NCBI GenBank assembly: GCA_964412845.1
Contig: CAYPQM010000025.1
Location: 1-48,735, forward strand
Reading direction: 5' to 3'
DNA length: 48,735 bases
Source of the DNA: JAWWPY01 sp964412845
GTDB taxonomy: Bacteria > Actinomycetota > Actinomycetes > Streptosporangiales > Streptosporangiaceae
Shown here: positions 1 through 8,607 of the stretch, piece after piece
Numbering within the stretch: position 1 is the first letter of the stretch
Layout of the letters: every line of letters starts with the position of its first letter
The notes under the pieces: model-generated
Databases searched by the model: none
What the model was told of the DNA's origin: nothing
Seen by the model: the letters and a program-made list of their open reading frames with translations, nothing else
Translations under genes and position numbers: made by a program

Positions 1-55
1 CACCCCGCACGTCGGCAAATCCACCGCGCAGGTCCGCAGGCTCACCCCGCACGTC
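1..55. repeat. 13-bp direct repeat at 42-bp spacing in the glycosyltransferase tail
   Basis: CACCCCGCACGTC occurs at 1-13 and again at 43-55. The 42-bp period equals 14 codons, and the encoded tail repeats ADVRG/ADLRG-type words. The array may continue beyond the window. Confidence 0.6.
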
Positions 56-3000
56 CGCCGACAGACCCGCGCGCGTGGCACGCCTGCCCACACCGGCCGG
101 GTCGGGCGAGTCCGCATCATCGGCGAGTGGGCCTCCGGAGCCGGATCGCGCTGGAACTGGCCGAGCCGGATCCGGCCGCGCACCGGGAGCGCCGCTGGCC
201 CGCCGCGAGGATCTCCGGTCGCTGGGCAGGTCGCCTGCCTGGTCCTGAGTCCTTGACCGGGCCCGGTCCGTGCCCCGGCTGCCGCGACGACGGCCAGCCT
301 CGGGCTCGTCGCCTCCCTGGGCCGTGCTCTCCGCCGTGTTCCTGGCGCCGGGCAGGCCTAGCCCCGCGACCACCAGGACTGCGATCGCCTCAAGGGCGAC
401 GAGCAGATCGCGGCCAAGCTGGCTGTGGGTGATGTCGAGCCGCCCGCCGCCCGGGGGGAGCCGGAAACCCTGCGCCCATCCGTCGACCGGTGCAGCCAGC
501 GGCGTCAGCGGATGACCATCCAGCGTGGCGGTCCACCCGCCGACCGGCTCGGCGAGCACCAGAGTGCCGCCTGCGGCCGGCGCTGCCGCGCCCGAGACAG
601 TCACCTGCCCGGACCGCACCGGGAGCACAGTCCCCTTGGCCGCCACGACCCGGACGCGTGCGGTGGTCTCCGCGACCCGCCACAACTGGAAGGTTGCCGT
701 CTTGCTGACCGGCCGCAGGGTGGGCACGCCGTCCAGCAGCCGGGCCAGTTCCCCGTCGACCGGGGCTGGCAGCAGAACGTAGCCAACGGCGAAGGCGGCC
801 ATCGCCTGGCCCTGATCCTGCGCGTCGCCCCCGCTCGGGGCGACCAGGGTCGCCACGGCCCGGTCGAGTGCCTGCCGGGCCGCGGGTGACTCGGTGATCT
901 CCGTGGACCCGATCAGCGGGTCGGCGCCACGCAGCAGGGAGTACGTCAGCTTGCCGTGATCGGATCGGAGCACCAGGGTGCGCGCGCGCAGGCCGGTGTT
1001 GGAGGACACGGATACGAATGCGGGCAGCACCGGTCCCGCGGACACGCCGACCGGCCCATTTATCCCGTTGGCCAGCCAGGAGCCGGCCGCCAGCAGCGGC
1101 GCCGACGCGGCGACCAGCGCCAGCAGCCCAACCCCAAGCCCCCGCGGGCCGTGCCATTTGCCCCCCGCCAGGTGGGCGGGCAAGGTGCCAGCCGCGATCG
1201 TGGCGGCGAGCAGCAGCCCGGCCGCGGCGATGGCGAGCGAGATACCTGGCCAGGCGGCGATGGCCGGGCCACCGCCGTCCGGCGTCACCAGGACCCGGCT
1301 CACCACGACCGAGATCAGCAGGCCAAGGAGCGCGATGGACCAGCCGACCGCCAGCAATGTGCGGCGCCCGGTGAGCAGCAGTGCGACAAGCGCCGCGAGC
1401 GCGATGCCCGCCGTTACCCAGTACGGCGGCAGGCCAGGGCCGCCTGGTGACAGCAGCAGGAGCGACCGGGCGGTCAGATGGGCACTCGCCAGGCCGGGCA
1501 CTTGCTGCCCGGCCTCCAAGAGAACCAGTGCCGGGTGAGCGAAGACCTGAAGCGCCCATGGCATCAGCAACACGGGCGGGACCAGCGCGACGATGCCCAG
1601 GTTGAGCAGGATTCCGCGGTGAGTCCTGGCGAATGCGAGCGCGCCGAGGCCGGCCGCGAGCAGGGCCGCCAGCCACACCAGCGGCACGAAGGCGGCCGCG
1701 ACCGCGACAACCAGGCCGGTAGCCCAGGCCGCGCGCCTGGCCCGCCGCCTGGGCTGGGTGAAGATCCGGGCGGCCAGCACCCCGATCACCGGGATCAGCG
1801 GCAGCGCTACCGCCGCGCCAAGCCGGCCCGCCGCCACCGCGCCCATGCCGACCGGCAGCAGCGCATAGGCTGCCCCGGCCCAGACCCTGGCGGGCACCGA
1901 TTCTGTCACCCGCCGGGCGGCAAAAAACGCCGCGAGGCCGGCCACCGGGATGCAGCCGATCATGATCACGTCCACCGCGAGCCACGGCTTACCGCCCAGC
2001 AGCGACGAGAACGCCGCGAGCACCGCCACGTACGGCGGCGTGTTGCTGGCCGAGCCGATTCCGGTGGGATGGAACCCCTGCATGTACTCGCGCCACAATC
2101 CGGACGCGCCACCCCAGGCGGGCAGCAGCGCCCCGCCGCCGAGCGGGCCCGAGCCGAGCAGCGAGCGCTCGGCCACCAGGGCGATCACCGAGAGCGCCGC
2201 GAACAGCAGCACGCCCGGATTGGTCAAGATCCGCTGGGCCAGCCCGGTGTCGACCAGCATGCTGTCGTCGTCGTTCGGATCGTCCGTGGCGTGGTGGCTG
2301 CCAGCGGTATCCGTCTGGCCGGGCTTCGACAGCGCGATCGACACGAATTCCGCCAGCCGCCGGACTGATTTCCCCCGGGGAAGATCGGCACGCAGCCGGC
2401 TGTAAGCGCCGCGACGGCCCCGGGCCCGGCGACGGCGCGCGGACAGAACGCGCAACGGGTGACCGGCCACCCAGGCGAACGCCGCGGTCTCGTCGAGCGC
2501 GGCCCCGGGCCGTTTGGCGAGCAGGAACAGGATCGTGCGCAGCACGGTCAGGGTCAGGTTGCCGATCAGCGCGGCGAACGCAGGGCCGGCGGGCAGGTTC
2601 GTCAGGAGCGTCAGCAGCGCGTTCTGCCGGTCCGTCCGCTCCGGCCTGGGGGCCGCCGACGACACGCGCCGGTTCCTGGCCGCCGCCTCCAGGTGGTACA
2701 CCACCGCGTCGGTGATCACCCGCACCCGGTAGCCCGCGGCGTGGATCCGCCAGCAGAAGTCGACGTCCTCCCGGAACAGGACCATCTCCGGGTCGAACCC
2801 GCCAACCTGATCCCAGGCATCGCGGCGGACCAGCATCCCGGCGCTGCCCACCGCGACGACGTCGCGGTCCCCGTCGTGCTGGCCCTGGTCGATCTCGCGC
2901 GGCTCGATGCCGGTGATGCGCCGGCCTGCCGCGTCGATGGTGATGCCGGCCTCCAGGATCACCCGCCGGTCGGCCCAGTCCATCACCTTCGGACCGAGCA

Positions 3001-3406
3001 CGGCAGCGGACCGCGCCTCCGCCGCACCGAGCAGCAACTGCTCAAGGGCGTCCGGCGCTGGCTCGCAATCGTCGTGCAGCAGCCAGACCCACTCAACCCG
3101 CTCACCCTGCGGCAGCCCGGCCGGCCCGGGAACGTTGGTATTCGCCGCCCGGTGCCGCAGCGCCTGGCCGACCGCGGCACCGTAGCCGGTACCCCGGTCC
3201 ATGCCGAACACGACCGACCGGCCGAGGAGCCCGGCCAGCACCGCACCGCTGCGGTCCCTGCTCCCCGTGTCCACGGCAACCACCCGCTGCACCGGCCGGG
3301 TCTGGCCGAGCAATGCTTCAGCGATGCGCGGCAACCACGCTGCACCGTCGTGGGCGACGATCACAGCGGTAACTACATGCTGGCCCTGCGTGATATTTGG
3401 CGACAC
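1..3406 (-). CDS. Family 2 glycosyltransferase with polytopic membrane region (C-terminus cut by window edge)
   Basis: The frame is open from the GTG at 3406 to the window edge, about 1,135 codons, with no stop reached. A TGA lies in frame a few codons upstream of 3406, so this GTG is the first usable start. Residues about 10-260 look like a GT-A fold: an N-terminal VIVAHDGAAWL strand, a VVAVDTGSRDRS segment, a metal-site-like LLHDDCEP near residue 110, and a later FREDVDFCWR segment matching the ED motif of GT2 enzymes. From about residue 300 the protein is mostly hydrophobic with many predicted membrane segments, followed by a soluble part and a polar, repetitive tail. Known family role: transfer of sugars from nucleotide- or lipid-linked donors onto envelope glycans. 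The acceptor here is unknown. It lies downstream of whiB on the same strand, 273 bp away. Confidence 0.85.
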   Translation of the reverse strand, partial: MSPNITQGQHVVTAVIVAHDGAAWLPRIAEALLGQTRPVQRVVAVDTGSRDRSGAVLAGLLGRSVVFGMDRGTGYGAAVGQALRHRAANTNVPGPAGLPQGERVEWVWLLHDDCEPAPDALEQLLLGAAEARSAAVLGPKVMDWADRRVILEAGITIDAAGRRITGIEPREIDQGQHDGDRDVVAVGSAGMLVRRDAWDQVGGFDPEMVLFREDVDFCWRIHAAGYRVRVITDAVVYHLEAAARNRRVSSAAPRPERTDRQNALLTLLTNLPAGPAFAALIGNLTLTVLRTILFLLAKRPGAALDETAAFAWVAGHPLRVLSARRRRARGRRGAYSRLRADLPRGKSVRRLAEFVSIALSKPGQTDTAGSHHATDDPNDDDSMLVDTGLAQRILTNPGVLLFAALSVIALVAERSLLGSGPLGGGALLPAWGGASGLWREYMQGFHPTGIGSASNTPPYVAVLAAFSSLLGGKPWLAVDVIMIGCIPVAGLAAFFAARRVTESVPARVWAGAAYALLPVGMGAVAAGRLGAAVALPLIPVIGVLAARIFTQPRRRARRAAWATGLVVAVAAAFVPLVWLAALLAAGLGALAFARTHRGILLNLGIVALVPPVLLMPWALQVFAHPALVLLEAGQQVPGLASAHLTARSLLLLSPGGPGLPPYWVTAGIALAALVALLLTGRRTLLAVGWSIALLGLLISVVVSRVLVTPDGGGPAIAAWPGISLAIAAAGLLLAATIAAGTLPAHLAGGKWHGPRGLGVGLLALVAASAPLLAAGSWLANGINGPVGVSAGPVLPAFVSVSSNTGLRARTLVLRSDHGKLTYSLLRGADPLIGSTEITESPAARQALDRAVATLVAPSGGDAQDQGQAMAAFAVGYVLLPAPVDGELARLLDGVPTLRPVSKTATFQLWRVAETTARVRVVAAKGTVLPVRSGQVTVSGAAAPAAGGTLVLAEPVGGWTATLDGHPLTPLAAPVDGWAQGFRLPPGGGRLDITHSQLGRDLLVALEAIAVLVVAGLGLPGARNTAESTAQGGDEPEAGRRRGSRGTDRARSRTQDQAGDLPSDRRSSRRASGAPGARPDPARPVPARSGSGGPLADDADSPDPAGVGRRATRAGLSADVRGEPADLRGGFADVRG

Positions 3407-3679
3407 AAGTCCATCTGTTGCTCAAGGTGGTGACCTGCCAGGCACGCAGTGTTCATCGAACAAGCGCTGGCCCGTCCAACAAGCCGCGAATGCCCGCTCC
3501 GGTCCCGGCAGGGCGGGTACGCGTGAACAATACGCGACCTGATGGCACACAGGCAGGCACTCTGGACGCTTCGCAGGAACACCACCCAGCGCGCACATTC
3601 GGTACACGGAGCGCACGCAACAGCGGGCGCACAAGCGCCCAGCATGAACGCGGTGCGGGCACCGCGCCCAGGGCGTGCC
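3407..3679. other. Intergenic region between whiB and the glycosyltransferase
   Basis: 273 bp with no convincing gene; the short frames in it have no recognisable motif. It holds the candidate whiB terminator (3625-3640) and must hold any separate glycosyltransferase promoter, but I see no clear -35/-10 pair. Confidence 0.5.
3625..3640 (-). terminator. Candidate terminator hairpin after whiB
   Basis: GGGCGC-ACAA-GCGCCC forms a perfect 6-bp GC stem with a 4-nt loop about 40 nt beyond the whiB stop. There is no U-tract, as is common in actinomycetes. Confidence 0.35.
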
Positions 3680-3961
3680 CTAGCCCGCCTCCCGCTTCAG
3701 ACGGCGGCGCTCCCGTTCGGACAGGCCACCCCAGATGCCGAACCGCTCGTCATGCTCCAGGGCATATTCCAAGCACTCCGCGCGCACCTCACAGCCCCGG
3801 CAGACCTTCTTGGCCTCCCGGGTGGAGCCGCCCTTCTCAGGGAAGAAGGCCTCCGGATCCGTTTGTGCGCACAGCGCGCGATCCTGCCAGCCCACGTCCT
3901 CGGCGTCATCCATGCCGATAGCGAACGTGCCGGGCGCCAGCGAGACGATGACGTCAGCCAC
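3680..3961 (-). CDS. whiB: WhiB-family iron-sulfur regulator (WhiB/WhiB2 type)
   Basis: A 93-residue protein with the four WhiB cysteines at C31, C54, C57 and C63 (spacing C-x22-C-x2-C-x5-C). They are followed by the GIWGG turn and a basic C-terminal tail (ERERRRLKRE). These are the [4Fe-4S] ligands and the DNA-binding part of the family. Segments such as GWQDRALCAQTDPEAFFPEKGGSTREAKK resemble Streptomyces WhiB and its mycobacterial counterpart WhiB2, which act in sporulation septation and cell division. Placement beside fbiA matches the mycobacterial order. The GTG start at 3961 is supported by an AGGAGG six bases upstream. It is divergent from fbiA. Confidence 0.93.
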   Translation of the reverse strand: MADVIVSLAPGTFAIGMDDAEDVGWQDRALCAQTDPEAFFPEKGGSTREAKKVCRGCEVRAECLEYALEHDERFGIWGGLSERERRRLKREAG

Positions 3962-4037
3962 AGCGCACCTCCTACCCCTTCAGGTCCCCGTTGTCTCGCA
4001 CCCGCTTCCCCCGGAGCACGAGAACTACACAGGTGAA

Positions 4038-4067
4038 ATTACACCCGCGTGTCTTGCGTTGAGTCAA
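4038..4067 (-). promoter_or_regulatory. Candidate whiB promoter
   Basis: On the minus strand TTGACT (4067-4062) is followed after 18 nt by TGTAAT (4043-4038), about 75 nt upstream of the whiB start. The -35 is near consensus; the -10 is weaker. Assigned by eye only. Confidence 0.35.
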
Positions 4068-4195
4068 GCTGGATACGTGATAGAGGCAACGTTCTTGACC
4101 CTGATGACGGGAAAGTCCACGCAGAATGCTGGGGCCCCAGGCTTGCCGGGGGGCTCGCTGGGCGGGTCTGCTCGCGGGTTGCGACACTTGCCGAC

Positions 4196-5381
4196 ATGCG
4201 CATCACCGTGCTCGCCGGCGGAGTCGGGGCCGCCCGCTTCCTACGCGGGCTGAAGGCCGAGGTCCCGCAGGCCGAGATCACCGTCATCGGCAATACCGGT
4301 GACGACATCCGCCTGTTCGGCCTGCACGTGTCCCCGGACCTGGACACCGTGATGTACACGCTCGGCGGCGGGATCAGCGAGGAGCAGGGCTGGGGCCGTG
4401 CGGATGAGACGTTCACGGTCCTGACGGAACTCGCCGCCTACCGCACCGGGCCGGACTGGTTCAGCCTGGGTGACCGTGACTTCGCTACCCACATCACCCG
4501 GACCAGCATGCTCAGCGAAGGTGCCGCCCTGTCCGCGGCCACCGCAGCGCTCTGCCAGCGGTGGCAGCCCGGCGTCACGCTCATTCCCATGTCGGACGAC
4601 CCGGTCGAGACCCACGTGATCCTGCAGGATGGCCCGGGCCGGGCGGACAGACCGGGCCTGGCCGAGAGCACGGGCCCGCCGGACGGCACCGGCTCGGACG
4701 GCACCGGCTCGGACGNNNNNNNNNNNNNNNNNNNNNNNNNNNNNNNNNNNNNNNNNNNNNNNNNNNNNNNNNNNNNNNNNNNNNNNNNNNNNNNNNNNNN
4801 NNNNNNNNNNNNNNNCGGACGGCACCGGCTCGGACGGCACCGGCTCGGACGACGCGGGCTCGGACGACGCGGGCCGGCGCACCGTCCACTTCCAGGAATG
4901 GTGGGTGCGCATGCACGCCGCGGTACCGGCGGCCGACATCGTGGTCTCCGGGGCAGCCAGCGCCACGCCCGCACCCGGGGTCCTGGAGGCGATCGAGGCG
5001 GCCGACGTCGTCCTGTTCCCGCCGTCGAACCCGGTGGTGAGCATCGGCGCCATCCTGGCCGTTCCCGGGATCGCTGAGGCGGTTCGCGAGAAGACCGTCG
5101 TCGGCGTGTCGCCGATCATCGGCGGGGCGCCGGTGCGCGGCATGGCTGACGCCTGCCTGGCGGCCATCGGCGTCCCGGCGACAGCCATCGCCGTCGCCGG
5201 GCATTACGGGCCGCAACTGCTCAACGGCTGGCTGGTGGATGAGCAGGACAAGGCCGCCGTGGACGCCCCGGAACTCGCCGGGATCGCCGTCCGGGCGCTC
5301 CCGCTCTACATGACCGATCTCGCGGCGACCGCCACGATCGCGCGCGCCACCCTCGATCTGGCCTTGGAGCTGCGGGGATGA
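4196..5381 (+). CDS. fbiA: 2-phospho-L-lactate transferase FbiA/CofD, interrupted by an assembly gap within a repeat
   Basis: FbiA joins Fo to the phosphoenolpyruvate- or lactate-derived moiety, making (dehydro-)F420-0. The N-terminus MRITVLAGGVGAARFLRGL, then VIGNTGDDIRLFGLHVSPDLDTVMY, and later PMSDDPVETHVILQD are family hallmarks. After the gap come HFQEWWVR, FPPSNPVVSIGAIL and GVSPIIGGAPVRGMADACL. The reading frame differs on the two sides of the 100-N run. The flanking codons require a gap that is a multiple of three, whereas 100 is not, so the apparent frameshift is an artefact of the placeholder length. The gap lies in a DGTGS-coding 15-bp array inserted between the VILQD strand and HFQEWW, where relatives have only a short loop. 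The stop overlaps the fbiB start by four bases (ATGA), which suggests coupled translation. Confidence 0.93.
4682..4877 (+). repeat. 15-bp in-frame minisatellite in fbiA, including the gap
   Basis: Unit GACGGCACCGGCTCG (DGTGS). Two full copies precede the gap (4682-4711) and two follow it (4818-4847), then two diverged copies encode DDAGS and DDAGR (4848-4877). The number of copies inside the gap is unknown. Confidence 0.9.
4716..4815. other. Assembly gap (100 N) inside the fbiA array
   Basis: Exactly 100 Ns, so probably a fixed-size scaffold placeholder rather than a measured distance. The true length should be 9 bp plus a multiple of 15 if the array is uniform. Confidence 0.9.
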
Positions 5382-6703
5382 CCAGACCTGAGATCACTGG
5401 CCCGGCCAGCGCCGGGCCGGCGGGCCACCGGCTCACCGTTACCGGGGTGACGGGGATCCCGGAGATCGCGGAGGGCGCCGACCTGGCCGAGCTGATCATC
5501 GGCGCCGCGCCGGCACTGGCTGATGGCGACATCGTGGTCGTCACTTCCAAGATCATCAGCAAGGCTGAGGGCCGGGTTGTCCGGGCCGACCGGGAGCGGG
5601 CGATCGACGAGGAGACCGTCCGGGTGGTGGCCCGCCGCGGCCCGGCGCGGATCGTGCAGACCCGGCACGGCCTCGTGCTCGCCGCGGCCGGGGTGGACGA
5701 CTCCAACACGCTCCCGGGAACCGTGGCCCTGCTGCCCGAGGACCCTGACGGCTCAGCGCGCCGGCTGCGCAAGGCGCTGCGTGAGCGGGCCGGCGCCACG
5801 GTCGGCGTGATCATCACGGACACCATGGGCCGGCCGTGGCGGATCGGGCAGACGGATACGGCGATCGGCGCCGCCGGGCTGCTCCCGGTACGCGACCACC
5901 GGGGCGAGGCAGACACGTTCGGCCGGACGCTCGAAGTGACGCTCGCCGCGGTCGCTGACGAGATCGCGGCGGCCGCTGACCTGGTCAAGGGGAAGACCTC
6001 GGGAATCCCGGTGGCCATCGTGCGAGGCCTGGCCGACCTGGTCACCGAGTCAGACGGCCCAGGCGCGAGCGCGCTGATCCGGCCCGCGGCTGAGGACATG
6101 TTCAGGTACGGGGCCGCGGAGGTGCTCACCGCCCGGCGGACAGTCCGCGAGTTCACCGACGCCCCGGTGGACGCCGCCGCGGTCCACCGGGCCATCGGCG
6201 CCGCGATCACCGCGCCCGCGCCGCATCACAGCACTCCCTGGCGGTTCGCGGTGGTGGAGTCCGCGGCGGCCAGGACGGCCCTGCTGGACGACATGCTCGC
6301 CGCCTGGATCGCCGACCTGCGCGGGGACGGGTTCACCGGCGAGCAGATCGCGCGCCGGGTACGGCGCGGTGAACCGCTGCGCCGGGCGCCGCTCATCATC
6401 GTGCCGTGCCTGGTCGCGGAAGCTGCGCACGCCTACCCGGACGAGCGGCGCGCCGCCGCGGAGCGCGAGATGTTCGTCGTGGCCATCGGCGCCGCCGTGC
6501 AGAACCTGCTCGTCGCCCTCGCGGTGGAGGGCCTGGGCTCGTGCTGGGTGTCGAGCACCATGTTCTGCCGCCAGGCCGCGGCGCGCGCGCTCGGGCTGCC
6601 ACCGGACTGGGAGCCGATGGGCGCGGTCGGCGTCGGCCACCCCGCGGCACCGGCGCCGGACCGGCCCCCGCGCGACCCGGGCAACTTCCTGCTAACTCGC
6701 TGA
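5378..6703 (+). CDS. fbiB: Bifunctional F420:gamma-glutamyl ligase and FMN-dependent dehydro-F420-0 reductase
   Basis: A 441-residue two-domain protein. Residues about 10-245 are CofE-like: GIPEIAEGADLAELI, VVTSKIISKAEGRVV, and ITDTMGRPWRIGQTDTAIG. They add glutamates to F420-0 using GTP. Residues about 250-441 are a nitroreductase fold starting LTARRTVREFTD and including NLLVALAVEGLGSCWVSS; in mycobacterial FbiB this part binds FMN and reduces dehydro-F420-0. The length is close to that of mycobacterial FbiB. It is translated directly after fbiA with a 4-nt overlap and ends 12 bp from the convergent VOC gene. The domain order is intact and there is no repeat insertion in this gene. Confidence 0.95.
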   Translation: MTRPEITGPASAGPAGHRLTVTGVTGIPEIAEGADLAELIIGAAPALADGDIVVVTSKIISKAEGRVVRADRERAIDEETVRVVARRGPARIVQTRHGLVLAAAGVDDSNTLPGTVALLPEDPDGSARRLRKALRERAGATVGVIITDTMGRPWRIGQTDTAIGAAGLLPVRDHRGEADTFGRTLEVTLAAVADEIAAAADLVKGKTSGIPVAIVRGLADLVTESDGPGASALIRPAAEDMFRYGAAEVLTARRTVREFTDAPVDAAAVHRAIGAAITAPAPHHSTPWRFAVVESAAARTALLDDMLAAWIADLRGDGFTGEQIARRVRRGEPLRRAPLIIVPCLVAEAAHAYPDERRAAAEREMFVVAIGAAVQNLLVALAVEGLGSCWVSSTMFCRQAAARALGLPPDWEPMGAVGVGHPAAPAPDRPPRDPGNFLLTR

Positions 6704-6715
6704 CCCCCAGCCGCC

Positions 6716-7510
6716 CTAGGAGTTTCTCGCGGGCATGGCCTCGTTGGGCGCGACGAGCTTGAACTGGGCACCGGCCGGGTCGGCAGCGGTCGCGAGACGG
6801 CCGTATGGGGTGTCCTCCGCGGCCATCACGACCGAGCCGCCGAGGCTGGTGACCCTGGCCAGCGCGGCGTCGGCGTCTGGCACGCCGAAGTAGACGGACC
6901 AGGCGGCCGGGGCACCCTGCGGCAGGAAGCCCGACGCGTCCATGATTCCGGCCAGCCATTCCTCCCCGCTGCGCAGCGTGGTGTAGCGGAACTCCGGAGT
7001 GTCGCTCACCACGTGGGTATCCCAGCCGAACACGTCACGGTAGAAACCGACCGCGGCCTGGTAGTCCCTGGTGTGCAGCTCGAACCAGCTCGGGGTGCCG
7101 GCTGCACCGTAAACGCCGAACCCCTTGTGCAGACCGGGCTGCCAGATGCCAATCCCGGCACCGCCTGAGTCGGTGACGACCGCCATCGTGCCAAGGTCCC
7201 CGACCGCCATGGCCGGAGCCAGCACCTGGCCGCCGCCGGCGGCGGCGGATTCGAGGGTCTTCCCCGCGTCATCGGTGGCCAGGTAGACCGACCAGACGTC
7301 GGACGGACCCGAGCCGGGCTGGCTCGGCATGCACCCGGCGACCAGGTCACCGCCCTTCCGGAAATTGAAGTAGCCGCCGAACTCCGCGGCCGGCTCGTCC
7401 GCCGTCCAGCCGAACAGTTCGCCGTAGAACACCCGGCTCCGCTCGGTGTCGGAAGTCATCAGATCGACCCAGCAGGGCGCTCCGTTAGGTGCGGTGTCCC
7501 GTGCAGGCAT
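6716..7510 (-). CDS. VOC (glyoxalase/bleomycin-resistance fold) protein, CFP30B-like
   Basis: A 264-residue protein made of two VOC modules. The first starts near GAPCWVDLMTSDTERSRVFY and the second near GTPSWFELHTRDYQAAVGFY; each ends with a beta segment (GAGIGIWQ and GAQFKLVA). This duplicated layout and several words resemble the mycobacterial 27-kDa antigen CFP30B (Rv0577). Family members bind a metal at the VOC interface or act as binding proteins, and the substrate cannot be read from sequence. The ATG at 7510 has GGGAG upstream. It lies convergent to fbiB and downstream of the SDR on the same strand, separated from it by a strong palindrome. A link to F420 is only suggested by position. 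Confidence 0.8.
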   Translation of the reverse strand: MPARDTAPNGAPCWVDLMTSDTERSRVFYGELFGWTADEPAAEFGGYFNFRKGGDLVAGCMPSQPGSGPSDVWSVYLATDDAGKTLESAAAGGGQVLAPAMAVGDLGTMAVVTDSGGAGIGIWQPGLHKGFGVYGAAGTPSWFELHTRDYQAAVGFYRDVFGWDTHVVSDTPEFRYTTLRSGEEWLAGIMDASGFLPQGAPAAWSVYFGVPDADAALARVTSLGGSVVMAAEDTPYGRLATAADPAGAQFKLVAPNEAMPARNS

Positions 7511-7596
7511 GGTGGGCTCCCTTCGCAGCTATCGAAACCATGTCACCACCTTTGACCAGGCCGCGGCACTGAACTCATCGGTAGCCCCGTGCGCTG

Positions 7597-7622
7597 TGCC
7601 GCGTTTCCGCGGAAACGCGGCA
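7597..7622. terminator. Perfect palindrome between the SDR and VOC genes, probably a terminator
   Basis: Positions 7598-7621 are a perfect 24-bp palindrome centred on CCGCGG, extended by one T-A pair on each side. It lies about 45 bp beyond the SDR stop and about 90 bp before the VOC start. It could terminate SDR transcription, or be an operator for the VOC gene. Confidence 0.5.
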
Positions 7623-7666
7623 TGCGCCCGTCCCGGCTGACCGGAAAATGTCGCCGGCGCGCTCGG

Positions 7667-8506
7667 CTAGCGCAGGCCGAGCGCTTGCTGCTTCGCGCGG
7701 TCGGCGAGCCGGTCGGGGAGCGCGCCCAGCAGGGTGATCAGGGGTTTGCTGCGAGCGGGCACGACGTACCGGGGCCGCGGATTGCGGCGGGTCGCCGTGT
7801 CGGCGATGGCGGCCGCCACCTGCTCCGGCGCTATCGCTTTGGCCATCTGCGCGGCGAGGTACCTCTCGCTCCTGGCCACGAGACGGGCGTAGGCATCGGG
7901 AACAGCCACGCCTGATCCGGTCCGGCCGTCGGTGGCCCCGGCCAGGTTGGTCGCGACGAAACCGGGTTCCATGACGATGACCTTGATGCCGGACCCCGCC
8001 AGTTCCTGCCGCAATGCGTCGGAGAGTGCTTCGAGGGCGTACTTGGTGGCGCCATACACGCCCATGCCGGGGAAGGTGATGCGGCCCAGCACCGAGCTGA
8101 GGTTGATGATGCGGCCGGATCGGCGTGCCCGCATGCCAGGCAGGACGGTCCGGGTGACCGACAGGAGCCCGAAGATGTTGGTCTCGAACTGCCGGTGCAC
8201 ATCGTCGTCGCTGAGCATCTCGACTGGTCCGGCCAGGGCGAATCCAGCATTGTTGACCAGGACATCGACGCCGGCCCCCCCGGTGTCGGCGTCGATCTTG
8301 GCCCAGGCCCGCCGCACCGAGTCGCCGTCCGTGACATCCATGCCGATCGCGCTGATGTTCGGCGAGCCAGCGGCCATCTCGCCCAGGATGTCCTCCCTGC
8401 GGGCGGCCGCGAAGACGTGGTGGCCCCGGCGAGCACACTCCAGCGCGGTCGCTTTCCCTATCCCCGAGCTGGCGCCCGTCACGAGCACTGTGCGCTGGCC
8501 GGTCAT
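7667..8506 (-). CDS. Classical short-chain dehydrogenase/reductase
   Basis: A 279-residue SDR with the Rossmann motif TGASSGIG near residue 11, a D-V cofactor position (GMDVTD), NNAG near residue 89, a catalytic serine in INLSSVLG, and the Y-x3-K pair in YGATKYALE. A C-terminal PARSKPLITLLGALPDRLADR segment resembles the membrane-leaning tail of many actinobacterial SDRs. The NAD(H)/NADP(H)-dependent substrate is unknown. A strong AAGGAG lies just upstream of the ATG at 8506. It is divergent from a TetR regulator, and an inverted repeat between them suggests direct repression. Confidence 0.88.
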   Translation of the reverse strand: MTGQRTVLVTGASSGIGKATALECARRGHHVFAAARREDILGEMAAGSPNISAIGMDVTDGDSVRRAWAKIDADTGGAGVDVLVNNAGFALAGPVEMLSDDDVHRQFETNIFGLLSVTRTVLPGMRARRSGRIINLSSVLGRITFPGMGVYGATKYALEALSDALRQELAGSGIKVIVMEPGFVATNLAGATDGRTGSGVAVPDAYARLVARSERYLAAQMAKAIAPEQVAAAIADTATRRNPRPRYVVPARSKPLITLLGALPDRLADRAKQQALGLR

Positions 8507-8529
8507 GTCTTCTCCTTGATGCGCGCCTC

Positions 8530-8578
8530 GGTAAACAGGTCGGTGTACCGAATCTGAATGTACACCGATCTGTTTACC
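8530..8578. promoter_or_regulatory. Candidate TetR operator between the SDR and TetR genes
   Basis: Two 19-bp arms form an inverted repeat with one mismatch: GGTAAACAGGTCGGTGTAC at 8530-8548 and GTACACCGATCTGTTTACC at 8560-8578. The spacer is 11 nt (8549-8559). The pair occupies the divergent intergenic region, where a dimer or pair of dimers would block both promoters. Confidence 0.7.
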
Positions 8579-8607
8579 GTCACCAGAGGTATCGGTAGGC
8601 TCATGGG

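Noticed and set aside
3373..3645. A cysteine-rich small minus-strand frame between whiB and the glycosyltransferase
   Set aside because: Its cysteines do not follow a WhiB or zinc-ribbon spacing, it lacks a ribosome site, and it overlaps the glycosyltransferase start.
4716..4815. The N runs as possible sites of inserted mobile elements
   Set aside because: Each run is exactly 100 N and sits within a uniform short tandem array, which is a sufficient reason for assembly failure. No inverted ends or target duplications flank them.
6716..8506. The VOC and SDR genes as F420-dependent enzymes
   Set aside because: The SDR has a normal Rossmann NAD(P) motif and neither gene shows an F420-binding signature; position alone is not enough.
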